Positions 4,635 to 8,837 of a stretch of 8,837 bases of DNA are shown piece after piece. The notes beneath the pieces were generated by a model. It did not search any database, was not told the DNA's origin, and saw nothing but the letters and a program-made list of their open reading frames with translations. The stretch comes from Patescibacteria group bacterium (GTDB lineage Bacteria; Patescibacteriota; Minisyncoccia; Phycocordibacterales; GWA1-40-21), in contig JAGXAA010000037.1 in NCBI GenBank assembly GCA_018971765.1, positions 1 through 8,837 of the forward strand. Direction: 5' to 3'. Every line of letters begins with the position of its first letter. The stretch's first letter is position 1. Both the position numbers and the translations under genes were made by a program.

Positions 4635-4739
4635 GAATTGCGGAACGGAAAAATTTACAGTCCGGTTGAGCAAAAACGCCTTAAAAAACACAAAGAGTTT
4701 TTGCGACCCGAGGACTTAAATTTTTCCGTTCCGCAATTC
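4635..4739. repeat. hairpin/MITE-like repeat, copy B
   Basis: This 105-base unit has perfect 23-base terminal inverted repeats (4635-4657 starting GAATTGCGGAACGG; 4717-4739 its exact reverse complement), an AGTCC/GGACT helix just inside (minus strand), and an inner GCAAAAAC/GTTTTTGC helix (4670-4677 with 4697-4704). The whole unit can fold as one long hairpin. It is homologous to copy A. It starts 7 bases after the murJ-like stop and ends 54 bases before the lepA start, so it fills most of the gap between them. It could be a non-autonomous mobile element, an mRNA-stabilising or processing hairpin, or part of a terminator; no T-run follows it on the minus strand. Confidence 0.85.
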
Positions 4740-4746
4740 GCGATCT

Positions 4747-6426
4747 TCACAAATTCGGCACATCGGGGGCGATGGGTTGGGCTTTCCAGATTTTCTTGTG
4801 CAATGTTTTCCATATTTCATTCAGCTCGCGATTTTTCAAAAGCTTGAGAATCAGGATAAAGACAAGCAACCCAACCAATCCCGAAATCAATCCTTGGGAA
4901 AATATGCCCCATAATTTATTTATATTGAATACTTTGTCTAAAATATTAAGACAAAGATAAGAGACGAAACCCATTATGATTGAAGCGCTGAAACTTTGGA
5001 ACAGAGTGGCGCTAATCGCCTTAATGTAACCTGGGAAATCCTTGTGGAGATTCAGCGCGAGAATCGCGCAATTGACTGTCAGCGCCAGCGAGTATCCGAG
5101 CGGAAGCATAAGCGCGACGGTTCCGGGAATCCCGCCGACCCTAAGCAGTGATTCTATAAAATATTGAAGCATCGGAAAACCGTTGAATATTTTTATTAAG
5201 CCGTATGAGAATAAGACTATGAGCGCGCCTGAAAACAGTCCCGCGTAAAGGGGCTTTTTCGTGTTGCCCATGGCGTAATAGCCTCTTATGAATAAAAGCA
5301 ACAAGCTTTGGGCGATTATTGAAATTGTGAATAATGCGAGAGACGCCGCGGTGAGTCGAGTATCTTCCCAGCTGAATTTTCCCGCTCCGAGAATTGTCCT
5401 CACTATCTGAGCGCGCAAGATGATGAAAAGCGCGCTTATCGGAATTGACCAAAATATGATGTGCCTTGACGAGGTGATTATTTGTTCCAGAAATTTGTCT
5501 TTCTGTCCTGACGAGAATAGGCGAGACAAAGTGGGAAACGCCGCGATGGAATAACTCACGCCGATTATTGAAAGAGGAACCGTTTGCAAATTCATCGAGA
5601 AATTAAAAACGGAAACGGAACCTTCGCTCATTCTTGAAGCGAAAGATACCAGAAAAATCAAAGCGATTTGGCTTATGCCCAGAGTGATCGTTCTCGGGAT
5701 TGACAAAAACACGACTTTCCCTATATTCGCGAAATCAATCTTGAAAGAAAATCGCGGGACTAAACCTTGTTTCCACACGAACGGCATTTGGATGGAGAAA
5801 TGGAATATTGTCCCAAGAACTACGCCGAAGACAAGCCCCTTCAATCCGAATATCGGATAGAAAAAAACAATGCCGATAATGATTCCGAGATTATACAAGA
5901 GAGGGCTTATGGCGTAGATCAAAAATCTTCTGTAAACTTGCGTTATGCTCGCGAGAAAATTTGAAATGCCCAACATTATCGGCGATAAGAGCAAGATGCG
6001 CGCCATCGGAATAAAATCCGGATTGACGCTTGCCTCGGCAAATTTTGGAAAAATGGCCGCGGCGAGATAAGGCATCAAGAAATACGCGATGATGCTGATG
6101 CCGATTATAAGAATGAAAAAAAAGGAGAAAATGTTGTCTATAAATTTCTTGCCTTCATCCTTGCCGATCTCCAATTTCTCAATCAAGAATGGGACGAGGA
6201 CGGAGATGGAAACAATGGACGCCACCGTGATAAAGATAAAATCGGGAAGTTCAAAAGCGGCGTAGTAAAGGTCAAGAGACCCTCCTGCGCCAAATGAATA
6301 CGCCAACAATCTGTCTCTCGCCAAGGCGATAAGCTGAGACAGTATGGCGAAAAAAGCCAGCAGATACGCCGCCTCGTGGAGACCTTTTATCTCCCTGTGA
6401 AAGATTCTTAGCGCCTTTTTTACCAT
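4747..6426 (-). CDS. MurJ/MviN-family lipid-linked oligosaccharide flippase
   Basis: The 559-residue polytopic protein matches the MurJ (MviN) branch of the MOP exporters along its length: a short basic start, RDRLLAYSFGAGGSLDLYYA (37-56) in the first pair of helices, about 14 hydrophobic segments, the SVSVFNFSMNLQTVP region (270-284), and two extra C-terminal helices. MurJ moves lipid II across the cytoplasmic membrane for peptidoglycan synthesis. Aligned by eye with E. coli MurJ, R24 and D39 are kept (R37, D52), but R18 is Q31, R52 is F65 and R270 is N279, and RIPN/KLPN-LLRR is ELPDFIFI. It may therefore move another undecaprenyl-linked glycan, so I give no gene symbol. It starts 26 bases after the ligase-like gene and is probably in the same operon. 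The start is ATG 6426, preceded only by a weak AAGAAA. Stop TGA. Confidence 0.88.
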   Translation of the reverse strand: MVKKALRIFHREIKGLHEAAYLLAFFAILSQLIALARDRLLAYSFGAGGSLDLYYAAFELPDFIFITVASIVSISVLVPFLIEKLEIGKDEGKKFIDNIFSFFFILIIGISIIAYFLMPYLAAAIFPKFAEASVNPDFIPMARILLLSPIMLGISNFLASITQVYRRFLIYAISPLLYNLGIIIGIVFFYPIFGLKGLVFGVVLGTIFHFSIQMPFVWKQGLVPRFSFKIDFANIGKVVFLSIPRTITLGISQIALIFLVSFASRMSEGSVSVFNFSMNLQTVPLSIIGVSYSIAAFPTLSRLFSSGQKDKFLEQIITSSRHIIFWSIPISALFIILRAQIVRTILGAGKFSWEDTRLTAASLALFTISIIAQSLLLLFIRGYYAMGNTKKPLYAGLFSGALIVLFSYGLIKIFNGFPMLQYFIESLLRVGGIPGTVALMLPLGYSLALTVNCAILALNLHKDFPGYIKAISATLFQSFSASIIMGFVSYLCLNILDKVFNINKLWGIFSQGLISGLVGLLVFILILKLLKNRELNEIWKTLHKKIWKAQPIAPDVPNL

Positions 6427-6452
6427 TTTCTTGGGAAAGTTTAAATTGTCGA

Positions 6453-8837
6453 TTATTTCTTTTTTATCGCTTTTGGCGCGCCTTCTTTGATCGGTAATGT
6501 CTTTCTTTTTTCAGGATTGTTGTCGATCGGCGGTTTGACGTTCGCGAACGGAGCCTTTCCTCCTCTCAGATTATTCAAGATAAGCTCGACTTCTTTATTG
6601 TCTGGATTGAGAGATTGGACCGATTCGAATTGCTTTATGGCGTCGTTCGTCCTTCCCAGATTGTAATAGCTTAAGCCGAGGAAATAGCGGGCATTTGAAT
6701 ACGACGGGTCAAGCGTCGCCGCTTTCTCAAAAGCTTCCGCCGCGCCTTTATAATCTTTTTCTTTGTCGCTGTATTTGAGGACGCCCAATTGGAAAAACAC
6801 GGCGGGATTATCGGAGGCCAAAGCCGAACCGGCTTCGACGAGCTTGATGGCATTTTTTATATTGCCTTCCGCGATTTCAATTTGAGCCAGAAGAAATAGC
6901 GCGTCCGTATAATTATTTTTCAACTGAATGGATTTAACTATATATTCTATCGCCTTGGCATTGTTTTTATTGGAAAACTCAAGTCTGGCAAGAATAAAAT
7001 TTACGGCGGGGCTTTTTGGATTCAAAATCAGAGCTTTGTTGTAATTTTCCAAAGCTTGGCCATAAGCTCCTTCTGCTGGCAAGACGGTCTCATACACCCG
7101 TCCGGCTGAAAGATAATTCTGATAATTCGCATTGTCGTAAACTATGGCGGCTTTGGCATTTTTTAGCGCGCTTTGAAATATCGATTGAAATTGGCTGCTG
7201 AAAGTTTCTTTTGGAATATCTTTTTGCATAGACAGCGAGCTTAATCGGGCAAGATAAATGTCGGACAACAATCTGTAATAAGAGTCTATTTTTGCGAAGG
7301 ACAGAGCGCTCGTCGCGTATCTTTCGGCATCATCAAGATTGCCGAGGACATTAAGCGAGTTCAGCGATTTCTGAAAATAAACATTGGAGATGAACCTCTG
7401 AAGATAAATATAACTTCCTGTTATCGAACATATAATGACGAGGATTAAAATAGGCGCAGAGATAAAGGTTCGACGCGGATTGCCTTGATAATCAAAATTT
7501 TTCACCGCTATCAAATTCCCATTGACAAGAGAGCTGATGAAGAGTCCCGTAAAGAAGAAGGATAGGAAAAATATGGCGCCGCTTGGAACATATAAGACGC
7601 TGAACACCCACAAATATAGACTTGCCAAAAATGAAGAAACCGTCAGATAGCGGGAAAACGGATCGCTGATTTTAGCAAAGACATATTTGAATCCCGCATA
7701 AAGAAACAATCCGAAAAAAAGAATCCACGAAATCATCCCCAAAATTCCCGTAGCGGTTATGAAAGTGAGAATGAGGCTGAATCCGTAACTAAAATCGAAA
7801 TTCCAGAAAATCGTGTTGTTGATGCCGTCGGGCTTGAAGAGAAGCCAGCTGTTTGAGAAATTGTTAGGCCCCAAACCCAAAACGGGATTTTCTTTAAAGC
7901 TTGCTTTTAGGACTTCGGAAGTTCCTTGAAAAGAAGGCCTTACTTCGATTTGCGAAATTTTAAAATAACCGGCAATAGAATTCCCGATAATACGGTTGCT
8001 TCTGAAACCGTCAACGATAAATACCGCGGATATTATAAAAATGAATAAGATAAAATAAGGGATTTTTTTGCGACCGCTCGGATAATTTTCCGCGATAACC
8101 GCTCCGCTCTTTCTTCTTGAGAATATTGAATAAATAAAGAAGACAAGAGCGAACGAACCGATCGTAATCCAGATGACTTGAAAATTAATCAAAGATATGA
8201 AGAAAAGCGAAACTATGGACATAAAGTAAAGAGAAAACTTCATAAGCTTGTTAAGCTTTATGGAATGTGTCGTGGCGACGGAAAGCAGAACGACAAGTCC
8301 GAAATAAATGCCAAGATCGTTCCATTTCCCCACAAAATTGGAAGCGAGGTCTTTGAAAATTCCGAGAGACAAAAAATCGGCGCCCAAGAAAAGCCTCATT
8401 GTTTGGAATAAAAATACGACGAGAGACGAAACGAACAAAGCCATATAAGAATAAAATATTTTGTCTTTCGTCCTGAATATAGATGAGGTGAGAAGCATAA
8501 GCGCAAATCCAACGAAAACCAGACCGAAAGTTCCCAATTCAAAACCCTGCCCGATCAGCGAATTTATTTTATTTCCGGAAAATAGCGCTGACAAGAAATA
8601 AATGAAAATTGCGAAGAGCGCGCTTGAAGATAAAAGAGTTGCGGGAAATTCCAATTTTCCTTTCTTAATGCCGGACAAACTCCAAAAAATCAAAGACATT
8701 AAAACACCCAAAACTATGATTAAAATTTTGCTGAATTCGAAAATGACAAATTGAGAAGGTATGAAAAACAGAGGCAATAAGAAAACGGCGGCGAATAAAG
8801 AAACATAAGAAATCTTTTCAAACCAATCGAATTTTAT
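6453..8837 (-). CDS. O-antigen ligase/polymerase-like membrane protein with C-terminal TPR domain (5' partial)
   Basis: The frame is open to the window edge: 794 residues are visible, beginning IKFDWFEKISYVSLFAAVFL, so the start is just outside. A start at the in-frame TTG 8777 would cut off part of the first membrane helix. About a dozen membrane helices fill the first 480 residues. The Wzy/WaaL signature KENPVLGLGPNNF (about 315-327) opens the large outer loop, followed by GFSLILTFITATGILG. Residues about 500-755 are tetratricopeptide repeats (for example YGQALENYNKALILNPKSPA and YKGAAEAFEKAATLDP), followed by a Pro/Lys-rich tail. Such enzymes join or transfer lipid-linked glycans on the outer face of the membrane, with the TPRs as a protein docking part. 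The HN-x-x-L motif usual in the loop is not visible; FWNFDFSYGF stands there. The tandem with the MurJ-like gene suggests one glycan export route. Confidence 0.82.
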   Translation of the reverse strand: MKFDWFEKISYVSLFAAVFLLPLFFIPSQFVIFEFSKILIIVLGVLMSLIFWSLSGIKKGKLEFPATLLSSSALFAIFIYFLSALFSGNKINSLIGQGFELGTFGLVFVGFALMLLTSSIFRTKDKIFYSYMALFVSSLVVFLFQTMRLFLGADFLSLGIFKDLASNFVGKWNDLGIYFGLVVLLSVATTHSIKLNKLMKFSLYFMSIVSLFFISLINFQVIWITIGSFALVFFIYSIFSRRKSGAVIAENYPSGRKKIPYFILFIFIISAVFIVDGFRSNRIIGNSIAGYFKISQIEVRPSFQGTSEVLKASFKENPVLGLGPNNFSNSWLLFKPDGINNTIFWNFDFSYGFSLILTFITATGILGMISWILFFGLFLYAGFKYVFAKISDPFSRYLTVSSFLASLYLWVFSVLYVPSGAIFFLSFFFTGLFISSLVNGNLIAVKNFDYQGNPRRTFISAPILILVIICSITGSYIYLQRFISNVYFQKSLNSLNVLGNLDDAERYATSALSFAKIDSYYRLLSDIYLARLSSLSMQKDIPKETFSSQFQSIFQSALKNAKAAIVYDNANYQNYLSAGRVYETVLPAEGAYGQALENYNKALILNPKSPAVNFILARLEFSNKNNAKAIEYIVKSIQLKNNYTDALFLLAQIEIAEGNIKNAIKLVEAGSALASDNPAVFFQLGVLKYSDKEKDYKGAAEAFEKAATLDPSYSNARYFLGLSYYNLGRTNDAIKQFESVQSLNPDNKEVELILNNLRGGKAPFANVKPPIDNNPEKRKTLPIKEGAPKAIKKK

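Noticed and set aside
8775..8777. TTG 8777 as the start of the ligase-like gene
   Set aside because: The frame stays open and hydrophobic up to the window edge, and this start would remove half of the first membrane helix.
1..8837. CRISPR array or rRNA
   Set aside because: No regularly spaced direct repeats and no rRNA sequence were seen on either strand; the only tandem repeat is the 7-base one in lepA.

Overview
The window looks like a stretch of a small-genome bacterium of the Patescibacteria/CPR type, probably Parcubacteria-like. That placement is inferred from A+T-rich DNA, single-copy housekeeping genes packed on one strand, little or no Shine-Dalgarno signal before the starts, tRNA genes with and without an encoded CCA, and protein styles I associate with that group: a YruB-type glutaredoxin, a short FtsB/DivIC protein, an HTH plus LAGLIDADG-like protein, and an O-antigen-ligase-like protein with a TPR tail next to a MurJ homologue. 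UGA is a normal stop here, because lepA and the murJ-like gene both end in TGA.

Nearly everything lies on the minus strand, so transcription runs from the right end to the left. In that order: a ligase/polymerase-like membrane protein with C-terminal TPRs (6453-8837, its start just outside the window); a MurJ/MviN flippase homologue (4747-6426) 26 bases downstream; a 105-base hairpin repeat; the ribosomal GTPase LepA (2763-4580); a 326-base non-coding stretch with divergent promoters and one likely 35-residue membrane peptide on the plus strand; ftsB (2053-2436) followed at once by tRNA-Gly(CCC); a terminator and an extended -10 promoter; a second copy of the hairpin repeat in the leader of the glutaredoxin gene (1446-1682); a decayed HTH/LAGLIDADG-like gene (728-1347) behind a good promoter; tRNA-Arg(CCT) and tRNA-Val(CAC); a G+C-rich structured segment; and the N-terminal stub of a serine recombinase (109-363). 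A convergent reading frame on the plus strand (2-112) enters from the left edge.

The right two-thirds is a conserved core of cell-envelope, division and translation genes. The left 1.4 kb, around the tRNA-Val/tRNA-Arg pair, is a scarred region: a cut-off recombinase, a broken DNA-binding/endonuclease-like gene and a foreign-looking G+C-rich segment.

The points most worth following are these. (1) A hairpin repeat with 23-base terminal inverted repeats occurs twice, and its 16-base end motif sits just upstream of three different start codons. (2) The MurJ homologue lacks three of the four arginines required in E. coli MurJ, and it sits beside a ligase-like protein lacking the usual His-Asn loop motif, so the pair may handle a glycan other than lipid II. 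(3) LepA carries a 7-base tandem repeat inside its GTPase domain and SKID in place of NKID. (4) Two of the three tRNAs have C instead of U at position 55.
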